Positions 16,586 to 25,568 of a stretch of 36,021 bases of DNA are shown here, one piece after another. Below the pieces are notes generated by a model. That model had not been told where the DNA came from, made no database searches, and saw nothing but the letters and a program-made list of their open reading frames with translations. The first letter of the stretch is position 1; every line of letters starts with the position of its first letter. The DNA lies in contig FR879709.1 in assembly GCA_000435055.1 (NCBI GenBank), positions 166,090-202,110 of the forward strand, in the 5' to 3' direction. Source of the stretch: Clostridium sp. CAG:138. Its GTDB lineage: Bacteria > Bacillota > Clostridia > Christensenellales > CAG-138. Position numbers and translations under genes: made by a program.

Positions 16586-18241
16586 TTATTTTATAAAATA
16601 CCAGTTTTTTATGTTTCGCAGCAAAGCCGGTTCGCGCATCGTTCCGATTTCCTGAAGCTTTGCGGAGTACACAACGCTGTTCAGGCGAAAATAAAGCACA
16701 ATGAACGGAAGCTCATCGGCAAAAGCGGTTTGCAGCTCATATGCGGCATTGCGAAGGGATTCCTCATCCGCAGCAGCGTTCATTTTGTCAAGTGCGGCCG
16801 AAACCCCGGAATATAAGCCTGCATTGTAATGCCCGAAATTGTTCTTCCCGTTTACACTGAGATAAGGCTCAAGGTCATTGCTTTGCGCAAGGTTAAAGCC
16901 GCATAATGCAAGATCCCAATCGCCCGCCGCAAGCGCGGTCATGTATTCGCTGTCCGCGCTGCCGTATGAATGTGCAGCGGTCACAACCTTCACCGTTATG
17001 CCGACGGCCGCAAGCTGTTCGGCAATCATGCCCGCCGCCTCGCTTCGAACGGTGTTTTCGGTTGTGCCGCTTGTTAAAAGCGTAAGCTCAATCGGGCTTC
17101 CGTTCAGCGTTCTCCGCCCGTCCGCACCGACGCGGCTGCCGAGTTCATCGAGAATTGCATTTGCGCTGTTCAGGTTAAAGTCATATTGAACGGCGTTGCT
17201 GTTATACAGCCATGAATCCGGCGGCACAGGAACGTCGGCAGCGCGAGCTCTGTTCATGTAAGCGTTTGTTATCAGCTTGGTTCTGTTCAGTGCATGTGCA
17301 ATTGCACGGCGGAACTCAACGCGTGACACGAATGCGCGATTATGATTCACAAGCATGACTTCCATGTTTTGAGTCATCATATCCGTAACAACGGTTTTTC
17401 CCGCCTCGCTGTATTGTCCGACGGTCAGAAGCGCAGTGGGCACAAAATTAAGCTGCCCCGCACCGTAGGAGGCGAGCGCGGTTGCATTTGATTCTCTTGC
17501 GTGAAATTCGACAGTATCGATATACGGCGGCCTGTCCCACCATTCCTCGTTGGATTTTAACGTTATCTTTGTGTTTGAAACGTAGCTTGCACGATATGCG
17601 CCCGTCCCGGTGAACGGTTCGGCATTCTCATGTATTATCGGGAAGCTGAGCGAATAAAGCTCACCGATGCCCGCAGAATTCATCGTTACGCGCAGGGTTG
17701 TCGCATCTATCATTTCAATTCGATTGATGCTTGAAAGCGCAGAAGCATAGTATGATTCGGAACCGAGAGTATAAAGCTGATTAAATGTATACACAACATC
17801 ACCCGCGGTCAATATGTCCCCCGAATGCCATTTGACATTTTCGCGCAGGTTAATAATCCACGAATTTGCATTTTCTTCATCCGCGCTCCAGTTAATGGCA
17901 AGCGACGGAATGAGTCTGTTGCTTTCGTCAATGCCGATAAGGCTCTCGAAAACAAGCGAATAGAGCCCGAGTGCTTCCTCCGTTGTTGCTATCAGCGGAT
18001 TATAATTCAGATTATCTTTATTCAGGTTGCGCGGCATGGGGAGTTTCAGCGATCCGCCCTGCTGCGGAACGGGTTCCGATGTTTGCGGCGCCGCAGATTG
18101 CGGCAGATTCGTCTGAATCGCGTCGCCGCGGCCGCGCTTTCCGCATGCAGTACAGAAAAGCACCGAAACGGCAAGCAGAACGGCTTCTGCTTTTAATAAA
18201 ACCCGCCTTGCAGGTTCGACCCTATTCGCGTCCCGCTTCAT
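16586..18241 (-). CDS. Family 5 extracellular solute-binding lipoprotein (peptide/nickel type)
   Basis: 551 residues. The N-terminal signal ends in LFCTAC, a lipobox with an unusual Cys at -3, followed by a Gln/Pro/Ser linker. The SBP_bac_5 fold is seen in NLNYNPLIATTEEALGLYSLVFESL, WIINLRENVKWHSGDILTAGDVVYTF and FRRAIAHALNR. These bind peptides or similar ligands for an ABC importer, but no permease or ATPase gene is nearby, so it is an orphan. The start is uncertain: 18241 overlaps the transglycosylase gene by 20 bases with a weak site; ATGs at 18274 or 18280, the latter with AAAGG upstream, would add 11 to 13 residues before the signal. Confidence 0.9.
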   Translation of the reverse strand: MKRDANRVEPARRVLLKAEAVLLAVSVLFCTACGKRGRGDAIQTNLPQSAAPQTSEPVPQQGGSLKLPMPRNLNKDNLNYNPLIATTEEALGLYSLVFESLIGIDESNRLIPSLAINWSADEENANSWIINLRENVKWHSGDILTAGDVVYTFNQLYTLGSESYYASALSSINRIEMIDATTLRVTMNSAGIGELYSLSFPIIHENAEPFTGTGAYRASYVSNTKITLKSNEEWWDRPPYIDTVEFHARESNATALASYGAGQLNFVPTALLTVGQYSEAGKTVVTDMMTQNMEVMLVNHNRAFVSRVEFRRAIAHALNRTKLITNAYMNRARAADVPVPPDSWLYNSNAVQYDFNLNSANAILDELGSRVGADGRRTLNGSPIELTLLTSGTTENTVRSEAAGMIAEQLAAVGITVKVVTAAHSYGSADSEYMTALAAGDWDLALCGFNLAQSNDLEPYLSVNGKNNFGHYNAGLYSGVSAALDKMNAAADEESLRNAAYELQTAFADELPFIVLYFRLNSVVYSAKLQEIGTMREPALLRNIKNWYFIK

Positions 18242-18860
18242 GTTCGCTTTCGCGCAGAAATTGGTATTTTTCATATGCATCTTTAACCTTTTTAACATAA
18301 TTTTCTGTTTCCTCGTACGGAATGGTGAGATTTTTCCCGTCATAGTATTTCGGATCGTCCAGCCAGCGGTTCACGGCACCGTGACCTGCATTGTATGCAG
18401 CGGCGGCGAGCTCAACATCCCCGTTGTATTTTTCCAAAAGAAACGAGAGCAGCCAGCAGCCCAAATCAATATTGTAATCCGGTTCGAATATTCTGCTTTC
18501 GTCATACTCTTTCCCCTGCCGCCATGCGATCCATTCGCCCGTTTCGGGCATGATCTGCATCAATCCCTGTGCGCCCGCACCCGATACGGCATCCGGAGTA
18601 AAAAAACTTTCCGTTCTTATGACTGCAAATACAAGGCATGGATCGAGATCGTATTTTTCGCACGCACTTAGAACCTCTGCTTCATATTCCATCGGATAAG
18701 AAAAATGTCTCCGCAAAGGTTTTTGGAGCATAGCCGCGAACGCAAGCGCAAGCGCAATGCAGCAGCCCGCAAAAATGATCCAAAGCCCGTTCCTGCCGCC
18801 GTTCTTCCGGTTGCCGGTATTTTTGCGTGTATTTTTTCTTTTTGCAGCTTTTTTCGCCAT
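18222..18860 (-). CDS. Membrane-anchored lytic transglycosylase (Slt/MltE type)
   Basis: 212 residues starting at MAKKAAKR (GGAGCGGAG upstream). A very basic N-terminus precedes one membrane segment (about 26-45). The SLT domain follows with catalytic Glu84 in VIRTESFF, GAQGLMQIMPETG (97-109), and AAYNAGHGAVNRWL. It cleaves peptidoglycan glycan strands with formation of 1,6-anhydro ends. In Clostridia this gene type often follows polA and coaE, as here; no functional link to them is evident. Confidence 0.93.
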   Translation of the reverse strand: MAKKAAKRKNTRKNTGNRKNGGRNGLWIIFAGCCIALALAFAAMLQKPLRRHFSYPMEYEAEVLSACEKYDLDPCLVFAVIRTESFFTPDAVSGAGAQGLMQIMPETGEWIAWRQGKEYDESRIFEPDYNIDLGCWLLSFLLEKYNGDVELAAAAYNAGHGAVNRWLDDPKYYDGKNLTIPYEETENYVKKVKDAYEKYQFLRESEHEAGRE

Positions 18861-18927
18861 ATTCTCCGCTCCCATATGCATCTTTATTTCTGCGGGAGCG
18901 TTTTATGCCTCGCAGGACGGCTGTGCA

Positions 18928-19671
18928 TTATTTTCCGCCGCATTTTTTTTGCAATATTCCGATAAGCTCATCAACCCGCAAATGCAGCTCAGCCTCGGTC
19001 GTATCGTTTTCGATTATGTAATCCGCATAGCGTTTTTTCTTCCATTGCGGCATCTGCGCCGCAATTCTTGCACGCGCCTCGCGCCTCGACAGCCCGTCAC
19101 GCTTCATTATACGGGCATAACGTGTTTCAATATTCGCCGTTACAAGAATCACGCTGTCGCATCTTTTATGCAGTCCGCTTTCGATAAGCAGCGGCACATC
19201 AAGCACCACTCCCGGACAATCCGGAAGCTGTTTCGCCGTCTCCGCCTGTTCGAACAGACTTTCAATCACGGCAGGATGAACAATATCATTCAGAAGCTCC
19301 ACACGACTCTTTTTCTCGGCTGCAATTCGTTCCGCCGAAGCATTTGCCGCATTGCCCGGACAGGTTTTATCCTGCACTTCGTTGTTCTTTTCGCCGAAAA
19401 CGCATTCTGAAAGCTTTTTTCGGTCTATATTGCCCGATTCATCAAGTATGCCCTCACCGAACGCATCAGTAAGCTTTCTTAAGACTTTTTCCGTTTGAAT
19501 CACATCATGTGCCGTTTTATCCGCATCGACAATAAAAAACCCGCGCTCAGCCAGCATTGCCGAAACGGTGGATTTGCCCGCCGCCATGCTTCCCGTAAGC
19601 CCAAGCAGCGGAATGCGCTTGTTTTCGGCAATGATTTTTCCGTCAAAATCATTTGTTCTTTCACCGCACAT
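18928..19671 (-). CDS. coaE: Dephospho-CoA kinase
   Basis: Last step of CoA synthesis: ATP-dependent phosphorylation of the 3'-OH of dephospho-CoA. 247 residues, longer than the usual ~200. The P-loop GSMAAGKST is at 27-35, DADKTAHDV follows, then NDIVHPAV and VLDVPLLIESGL, all family signatures. The extra length comes from an N-terminal 20 residues and an insertion at about 93-121, between VFGE and the NDIVHP motif. AAGGG sits eight bases before the ATG. It follows polA after 38 bases. Confidence 0.95.
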   Translation of the reverse strand: MCGERTNDFDGKIIAENKRIPLLGLTGSMAAGKSTVSAMLAERGFFIVDADKTAHDVIQTEKVLRKLTDAFGEGILDESGNIDRKKLSECVFGEKNNEVQDKTCPGNAANASAERIAAEKKSRVELLNDIVHPAVIESLFEQAETAKQLPDCPGVVLDVPLLIESGLHKRCDSVILVTANIETRYARIMKRDGLSRREARARIAAQMPQWKKKRYADYIIENDTTEAELHLRVDELIGILQKKCGGK

Positions 19672-19709
19672 GGAGTCAGCCCTTCCCTCCGTTTCTTTAT
19701 GATAATGCT

Positions 19710-22319
19710 TTACTTTGTATCAAACCAGCTGTGTCCGCATTCAACATCCGCTTTGAGCGGCACGCGAAGCTTTACAACATTGCTCATGCAGTCTGAAAGC
19801 AAAGCTTTCACGCGCTCCGTCTCCTCCTCCGGTGTGTCTATAATCAGCTCATCGTGAATCTGGAGTATCAGCCGTGCGCGGAGTCCCTGTTCACTAAGAC
19901 TGTTTGCAACCTTCACCATTGCGGCTTTAATTATATCTGCCGCCGAACCCTGAATCGGCATATTCATCGCTACGCGCTCACCGAAACTTCGCGTATTGTA
20001 GTTTGAAGATACGATTTCGGGAAGCTCACGCCTTCTGCCCATAATGGTCACGGCATAGCCTTTTTCCCTGCCGTTTTCAACCGCAGCTTTCATATAGTTC
20101 CGCACTCCCGTGCAGCGGTCAAGGTACTTTTCAATGTATTCCGAAGCTTTCTTCGGCGAAATATCCAATTGTTCGGAAAGGCCGTATGCGCTTATGCCGT
20201 ACACAATGCCGAAATTGACAGCTTTTGCCGCAGAACGCATTTCACGCGTCACCTCGTCCTTAGGGACGCCGAAAACTTCCGCCGCCGTACGTGTGTGGAT
20301 ATCATCCCCGTCGTTGAATGCGGCAATCAAAGCCTCATCTCCGCTTATGTGCGCAAGCACGCGCAATTCTATCTGTGAATAGTCCGCCCCGACAAGAACA
20401 CAGCCCGGGCTTGCAACAAAAGCGCGGCGGATTTCGCGTCCAAGCTCCGTGCGGACCGGAATGTTCTGCAAATTCGGCTCCTGACTTGAAATACGTCCCG
20501 TTGCGGTAACATTCTGGTTCAGGGTTGTGCGGATTCGTCCGTCCGAACCGATTTTTTGGAGCATTGCATCGATGAACGTTGATTTGAGTTTTGTCAGGAA
20601 TCTGTACTCAAGCACCTTGCCCACGATAGGATGCATGGTTTTCAGCCCTTCAAGCACCTCACTGTCGGTTGAATATCCCGTTTTTGTTTTCTTTCGCGGC
20701 GGAAGGCTGAGTTTTTCAAACAATACCACGGAAAGCTGTTTCGGCGAAAGGATGTTGAAGCTTTCCCCCGCAAGCTCGTGAATTTCTTTCGCAAGCTCTT
20801 CGGAACGCGCCGCCATGGTTTCGCCGAGAGAACATAAAACCTCCCTGTCGAGCATGAACCCCGCGCTCTCCATATCAAACAGCACATGTTCAAGCGGCAG
20901 TTCAACATTCCGATACAGCTCCGTCATGCCGCTGCGTTCAAGCATTTGTTCCAGTTTCGGTTTCAAAACGATAAGCGCAGCCGCTCCGCGCTCACCGATA
21001 CCGCTCTCCTCGGCAAGCACATCAAGTGTTTTTGCGGGATGCAGTGCGTTAAGCAGGTAATCCGCAAGCATGGCATCGAAAATTTCACCGTTGAGCGCAA
21101 CACCGAACGGCGCAAGGATATGCCGTTTTGATTTGGCATCAAATACGGTTTTTTTGATTTTTTCCGACTCAAAGACGGGCTTAAGTGCGCAGAGAACCTG
21201 TTCGGGCAGCAATGCCGCACTGAACAGATCTCCTCCGACCGAGGCATTGAAAAGTACTGTGCCTTCTCCCGTTATTGCAGCGACCGTGACACTCTGTTCA
21301 CAAATATCGAATGCTGTTTCATTGCATTGCAGAAGCGTATCAACGCAGGCCTGCAGCTCTTCATCACTTTTGACATCGCGGAGATCAAATTCGGCAGTTC
21401 GAACCTCGGCAGCATTTTTCCCATTTGGTTCAGGCATGTTTGCCGCATTTTGATTCTGCGTGCCTGCAAGCTCACGCACGCGTTTAAGGACGGCGCGAAG
21501 TTCAAGCTTTGTCAGCTCCGCCGCACCGTTTGCAAGCAGAGCGGGATTGAATCTGCAATCCTCCACACTCTCGCTCACGGGAGCATCGGTGTTTATTGTT
21601 CCGAGTTCATAGCTCATCCTTGCGGACTCCGCACCGTCAAGCAGCTTCTGCCGCAATGCGCCTTTTTCATTTTCCGCATTTTCAAGCACGGATTCCATAG
21701 TACCGTATTTTGAAAGCAGCTTCAGCGCGGTCTTTTCGCCGACGCCCTTAATGCCGGGCAGATTGTCCGAATTGTCGCCCATTAAGCCTTTGAGATCAAC
21801 CATGCGTGCAGGTTCAAGTCCGTATTCGGCAAAAAGGGTTTCTTTATCGTATTCAACGGTTTCGGTGATGCCCTTTTTCGTCATCAGAACGTGTACATTA
21901 TCGGTGATAAGCTGCAAAGCATCCCTATCCCCGGTCACAAGCAGAGAATCAACGCCCTCCTTCTGCGCCCGACGGGAAAATGTGCCGAGAATATCATCCG
22001 CCTCAAAGCGTTCGCATTCAATAACGGCAATGCCCATTTTTTTCAGCAATTCCTGCAAGAGCGGAAACTGCGTGCGGAGATCGTCCGGAGTTTCCCTTCT
22101 GCCGGCTTTGTAATCGGCATATTTTTCATGTCGAAAGGTTTTTATCGGCATATCAAACGCAACAAGCAGGTAATCCGGCCGCATATCAACAAGCTTAAGC
22201 AGCATCGAAAGGAAGCCGTGCAGTGCGCCCGTCGGCGTACCTGCTTTGTTGGTCATGTTAGGAAGCGCGTAATACGCTCTGTGCATCAGTGAGTTGCCGT
22301 CAATTGCAATAAGTTTCAT
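19710..22319 (-). CDS. polA: DNA polymerase I
   Basis: 869 residues. The 5'-3' exonuclease domain occupies about 1-290 (FDMPIKTFRHEKYADYKAGR, GDNSDNLPGIKGVGEKTA). The 3'-5' exonuclease-like domain (about 305-470) looks dead: the metal-binding DxE is FDIC (337-340) and the second motif reads DAKSKRHIL where E. coli has an Asp. The polymerase domain is intact: motif A GADYSQIELR (644-653), motif B RSAAKAVNFGIVYG (695-708), motif C QIHDE (820-824). Loss of proofreading is common in Bacillota polA. It does Okazaki fragment processing and repair synthesis. Preceded by GGAG. Confidence 0.98.
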   Translation of the reverse strand: MKLIAIDGNSLMHRAYYALPNMTNKAGTPTGALHGFLSMLLKLVDMRPDYLLVAFDMPIKTFRHEKYADYKAGRRETPDDLRTQFPLLQELLKKMGIAVIECERFEADDILGTFSRRAQKEGVDSLLVTGDRDALQLITDNVHVLMTKKGITETVEYDKETLFAEYGLEPARMVDLKGLMGDNSDNLPGIKGVGEKTALKLLSKYGTMESVLENAENEKGALRQKLLDGAESARMSYELGTINTDAPVSESVEDCRFNPALLANGAAELTKLELRAVLKRVRELAGTQNQNAANMPEPNGKNAAEVRTAEFDLRDVKSDEELQACVDTLLQCNETAFDICEQSVTVAAITGEGTVLFNASVGGDLFSAALLPEQVLCALKPVFESEKIKKTVFDAKSKRHILAPFGVALNGEIFDAMLADYLLNALHPAKTLDVLAEESGIGERGAAALIVLKPKLEQMLERSGMTELYRNVELPLEHVLFDMESAGFMLDREVLCSLGETMAARSEELAKEIHELAGESFNILSPKQLSVVLFEKLSLPPRKKTKTGYSTDSEVLEGLKTMHPIVGKVLEYRFLTKLKSTFIDAMLQKIGSDGRIRTTLNQNVTATGRISSQEPNLQNIPVRTELGREIRRAFVASPGCVLVGADYSQIELRVLAHISGDEALIAAFNDGDDIHTRTAAEVFGVPKDEVTREMRSAAKAVNFGIVYGISAYGLSEQLDISPKKASEYIEKYLDRCTGVRNYMKAAVENGREKGYAVTIMGRRRELPEIVSSNYNTRSFGERVAMNMPIQGSAADIIKAAMVKVANSLSEQGLRARLILQIHDELIIDTPEEETERVKALLSDCMSNVVKLRVPLKADVECGHSWFDTK

Positions 22320-22372
22320 TTTGTTTTATCTCCGTTGTTATCCATTGTTCGGTCGTTCCTTCCGGCACAGGT

Positions 22373-23125
22373 TTATGCGCCGAAAATTTTCAGCAAGGCA
22401 AAGAGTGCGATGCTGACCGCGACGCTCAGAAGCGTTCCGTAAAGATAGTATTCCGCAAAGGAGCGATCTTCAAAGTCTTTGAATCTGACTATCGATTTCG
22501 CGGTGAAAACAAGCGCAACAGCGGAATACTGCCCGAGCAGGAGCATGCAAATTATTATAAACCGTTCTAATGAACCGATGCATCCGCCGTGCTTCAGGCG
22601 TGTTTTCACCTTTTCATCAGGTTTTTCGGTTACAAGCACCTTTTGAACAAAAACATTTGCGGGCTTCAGCACGGCAAGCAGCATCGTCAGTATGCTGAGC
22701 ATTGCAAAGCCGTCAATGCCAACGAGGGCTTTTATATCGTTTTGCAGAAATTCTATCCCGCGCCCCTCACCGTAAAATGCCGAAGCAAACGATACAGCAA
22801 GGATTATCGAAAGGTGCAGTGCCTGATCGATAAGATATGCGGCTCTGTCCTGTTTCACGGTCAAACTGCCGCGCTTTGCGGCACCGTTTAAAATCAGCTG
22901 CTTCACAATGTCAATCACCGCATGTGTCACGGCACAGGCAGCAACCGCATATAAGTATGCATTCGAATAACACAGCAGCAGCGTTGAAAACATCACTGCC
23001 GCATAAATCCCTGCATGAATCAAAACATACAGTGTGTTCCTGCTCTTCAGTTTTGCAAGGCACTGCGGTTGAAAATAATAATCTCCGAGCATATGCGCAA
23101 GCATCAAAAGTGTGTATTCCTTCAT
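22373..23125 (-). CDS. DUF3307 family multi-spanning membrane protein
   Basis: 250 residues with about six to seven hydrophobic segments. The N-terminus has the family's MLAHMLGDYYFQPQCLAKLKS (polar His and Asp within the first membrane segment), and a THAVIDIVKQ motif follows around 90-100. A soluble basic stretch (about 170-190) separates the later segments. Function is unknown. I start it at the ATG 23125 (GAGG eight bases upstream); the preceding TTG is also possible. It lies 30 bases after the SatD gene and 53 before polA, in one transcription unit. Confidence 0.8.
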   Translation of the reverse strand: MKEYTLLMLAHMLGDYYFQPQCLAKLKSRNTLYVLIHAGIYAAVMFSTLLLCYSNAYLYAVAACAVTHAVIDIVKQLILNGAAKRGSLTVKQDRAAYLIDQALHLSIILAVSFASAFYGEGRGIEFLQNDIKALVGIDGFAMLSILTMLLAVLKPANVFVQKVLVTEKPDEKVKTRLKHGGCIGSLERFIIICMLLLGQYSAVALVFTAKSIVRFKDFEDRSFAEYYLYGTLLSVAVSIALFALLKIFGA

Positions 23126-23155
23126 CAATTCATCCTCTGCTGTCGTGTTAAAATT

Positions 23156-23947
23156 TTAGGTTAAAACGGTTTTATCGGCACATTCCTTATCACCGGTTTC
23201 CGCATGCTCACCGTCGGTTTTCAGTTCCGAAAGCAAAGCTTCCGCAACAATCAGGCCTTCGGCATACTCCCTTGCGTTTGAAACGGAAAGACTGATATTG
23301 AACGTGCTCTGCGTTATTCCGAGCCGCTTTGCAAGCTCTGTTTGGGTTTGTGCAGCGTTTGTGATCGCATTCCGAACATACATCGCTGCCGCCTCGTTCT
23401 GCCGTTTTGTTCTCTCCCGCCGCAATGCGGACAGGAGCAGCAAAACGGTATTCACGCCGGTTTCAAGCTCCTTCCGCCGCGCATTCCGATCGCAGTCCGA
23501 ACATTCCGTGCCTCCGGCGTCAAGCAGAATTCTTGAATATGCTCTGCCGCGGTTTTCGGCTTTCCTGAGCAAATTCATTCCGTGCCGCGCACGGTAAAAC
23601 GCTTCTCCGTCCGCCCCAATCGCCGCTTCCCTTCGGATTTGTGTTGCAATTCCGCCGAAACCGATTGCAATTCTTATGCGAACCGGAAACATTTCGTCGA
23701 TTATCCTGTCGGCAACAAAAATCGGATCCGCACCTTTTTCCGCAAACAGAAGCCCTTGGAACTCATCACCGAGTGTTATCAAAAAATCTGCCGCAATATG
23801 CGCCGCATGTTCGGCATTGACGGAATAAAGTATCGATTGCAGCTTTTTCTGCACATCGTAACGATCTTGTTCGTGCCGCGAGTCGATAATATCTCCGATC
23901 AGCGCAAAATAATGCCGCTCACTGTTCATTTCACCCGGGTTGTGCAT
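23156..23947 (-). CDS. SatD family protein: nucleotide-cyclase-like palm plus HTH (predicted)
   Basis: 263 residues. The ATG at 23947 has GGAGG four bases upstream and sits about 20 bases after the predicted transcription start, which rules out longer starts. The N-terminal half reads like SatD (YFALIGDIIDSR), and its motif order recalls cyclase/GGDEF palms: first Asp in GDIIDSR (18-24), hairpin GDEFQG (60-65), strand RIAIGFGGI, then GADGEAFYRARHGMNLL (111-127) resembling the ADxALYxAK helix of GGDEF domains. The C-terminus has a helix-turn-helix (about 203-222, LAKRLGITQSTFNISL). SatD was named in the acid-tolerance sat operon of Streptococcus mutans; its activity is unknown. The cyclase reading is my inference. 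Confidence 0.78.
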   Translation of the reverse strand: MHNPGEMNSERHYFALIGDIIDSRHEQDRYDVQKKLQSILYSVNAEHAAHIAADFLITLGDEFQGLLFAEKGADPIFVADRIIDEMFPVRIRIAIGFGGIATQIRREAAIGADGEAFYRARHGMNLLRKAENRGRAYSRILLDAGGTECSDCDRNARRKELETGVNTVLLLLSALRRERTKRQNEAAAMYVRNAITNAAQTQTELAKRLGITQSTFNISLSVSNAREYAEGLIVAEALLSELKTDGEHAETGDKECADKTVLT

Positions 23948-23974
23948 AAAACCTCCGCAAAATATACTTATAAT

Positions 23975-24003
23975 ATTGTACCACATTTTGCACCCCGGTT
24001 CAA
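23975..24003 (-). promoter_or_regulatory. Promoter of the SatD-DUF3307-polA-coaE-slt-SBP run
   Basis: On the minus strand TTGAAC (23998-24003), 17-base spacer, TACAAT (23975-23980). It is the only good promoter I see ahead of the six co-directional genes down to 16586. Confidence 0.8.
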
Positions 24004-24211
24004 TCCGATTATTGACGATTTCGTGAATTTATCTGTAAGAAAGATTCAAACAATCAACCCTTCCGGAGAATAACCGAATTCGTGGAAATTTGTTATAAGA
24101 TATGTTGTTATTCTTTCAGATTCTGCGGGCATCATCATATTTCAGACAAACTCCGATACCCCGAGCTTCAGTATTTAAATATCGGAGAGCCGTTGATTTG
24201 CCGTCATAATG
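24004..24211. other. Intergenic stretch without a supported gene
   Basis: A 62-codon + frame (24082-24270) exists but lacks a ribosome site and looks like noise. One hairpin (CTCCGATA 24151-24158 with TATCGGAG 24180-24187) is present without a T-run. Together with 24251-24362, I see nothing else here. Confidence 0.5.
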
Positions 24212-24250
24212 CAAAAACCCGCTCTTCACATTTGCGCGAAGTGCGGGTTT
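24212..24250 (-). terminator. Terminator of the small lipoprotein gene
   Basis: AAACCCGCTCTTC pairs with GAAGTGCGGGTTT (13 positions, one mismatch), and on the minus strand the stem is followed by TTTTTGC. It lies about 110 bases past the stop codon at 24363. Confidence 0.75.
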
Positions 24251-24362
24251 ATCATAAATCATTCATTTAAATCAAATATCAGATCGCAGACCGATCAGCA
24301 TCGCTCCGGACAATGTGCCCGTCGACAGACAAGTTGTGCCTGTGCAGCTTTGCAATCTCCAC

Positions 24363-24785
24363 TTATTTCCCGTATTTTTTCAGGAAATCCGGAAATTTTT
24401 GGAGTCCGTAAACTTCATCAACGATGCTGCCGTTTTCAAAATAGCTGAGTGAGTACATGCTCTGATCCGGCTTTTTCGAATTGATATAGCACGAGAAGAT
24501 GAATTCCCCGCCGACTATGTACCTTGTGAAATCATAGCCGTTATCGCCCGTGTCGCAAGCCTTGTCTCGCGGAAGTTCAGCAGCCGAAAGTCCCGTTTTG
24601 CCGTTTATCAGCGTGTTGAATTCCGCAAAAGAGAGCTGCGGATAACTATCCGGATTATTGATTATCTGTTTCAATACCTTTTCATTTTTGTTTGATTTGC
24701 GTGAACAGCCCGCAGCGGAGGTCAGCAGTGCGGCGACGGACAGAATAACACACATGATTCTGATATATTTTCTTGTTTTTGCCAT
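24363..24785 (-). CDS. Small lipoprotein of unknown function
   Basis: 140 residues starting MAKTRKYIR, with AAAGGTGG eight bases upstream. A signal peptide ends in a good lipobox (LTSAAGC). The rest is a small soluble domain with no motif I recognise: an asparagine/lysine stretch, SFAEFNTLINGKTGL, then YIVGGEFIFSCYINS and YSLSYFENG that look like beta strands. A minus-strand TATAAT at 24869-24874 may be its -10, with a weak -35. It lies between the DUF4364 gene and the SatD operon, and probably is transcribed alone. Confidence 0.7.
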   Translation of the reverse strand: MAKTRKYIRIMCVILSVAALLTSAAGCSRKSNKNEKVLKQIINNPDSYPQLSFAEFNTLINGKTGLSAAELPRDKACDTGDNGYDFTRYIVGGEFIFSCYINSKKPDQSMYSLSYFENGSIVDEVYGLQKFPDFLKKYGK

Positions 24786-24910
24786 TGAGTTTTCCACCTT
24801 TCAGATTTAATCCGGCAGCATTCCCTCTGCACAGCAAAACGAGTGCGAGCCGTGATCGGAGTATGCTTATTATAAACCATTCCGCGAAAAAACGAAACTG
24901 CCGCCAAGCA

Positions 24911-25492
24911 CTATATATTGTTTTGTGCGCAAGTTTCTGCTGCATCCGAGTTTTGCGCATTCTGATACGTCTTCACAAGCGCAAGCAGCGTATCTATATA
25001 TATTTTTTGATTCTGAGCCTCCCAATTTTTCTCCGCAAGACGCGTATACTCTGCATTCGGGAGCTTGATGCGGATTTCAAATATCGCATCCCCGTTTTCA
25101 ACGAGTGCAAAAGTTGCATCGAAACCGCCGTCCGGCAGCGGGGTTGCGATAATGCGCGAGGTATTCTCCCGACGGAACTCATCTTTGTTGCTGCCGACAA
25201 ATCCCTCAATCGACTCACGCAGGGATTTCGGAAGGTTTTTGCCGAAAAGATTCATAATCTCCTCTCCGCGCGGAGTCATAACTATCATCTGCATTTTGAA
25301 TGTCGGCACGGATGCAATGCAGCCGTTTGCTTCCAAATCGATTATGTGCTCGCACACGTCAAAATAGTTTTCAACCCCGTTTTCGCTCATTACGGTTGCA
25401 ATCTGTTCACGAGAAAGAGGCATTTCGGCGCACTCAAGGGTAAAAAGTATCATCAACTTGAGCTTGTCCTCGCCGTTCGAAAAAAAAGCCAT
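24911..25492 (-). CDS. DUF4364 family protein (winged-helix-like)
   Basis: 193 residues beginning MAFFSNGEDKLKLMIL, GGAGG nine bases upstream. The N-terminal ~75 residues look like a winged helix (LSREQIATVMSENGVENYFDVCEHIIDLEANGCIA), followed by a domain with MTPRGEEIMNLFGKNLPKSLRESIEGFV, as in DUF4364 proteins of Clostridia. These are thought to be regulators but targets are unknown. The frame extends to 25624 but this covers the promoter region. A minus-strand extended -10 (TGGTATAAT at 25569-25577) lies about 75 bases upstream. Confidence 0.85.
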   Translation of the reverse strand: MAFFSNGEDKLKLMILFTLECAEMPLSREQIATVMSENGVENYFDVCEHIIDLEANGCIASVPTFKMQMIVMTPRGEEIMNLFGKNLPKSLRESIEGFVGSNKDEFRRENTSRIIATPLPDGGFDATFALVENGDAIFEIRIKLPNAEYTRLAEKNWEAQNQKIYIDTLLALVKTYQNAQNSDAAETCAQNNI

Positions 25493-25568
25493 AAATTTTT
25501 TCCTCCGTTCAAATTCAAAAAATCCTTGTTTTAAAAGCCTTTCTGCTCCGTTTTTAAACATTATACTC

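Noticed and set aside
24082..24270. 62-codon + frame between the SatD promoter and the lipoprotein terminator
   Set aside because: No ribosome binding site, His/Cys-rich noise-like peptide, and it runs into the terminator hairpin.
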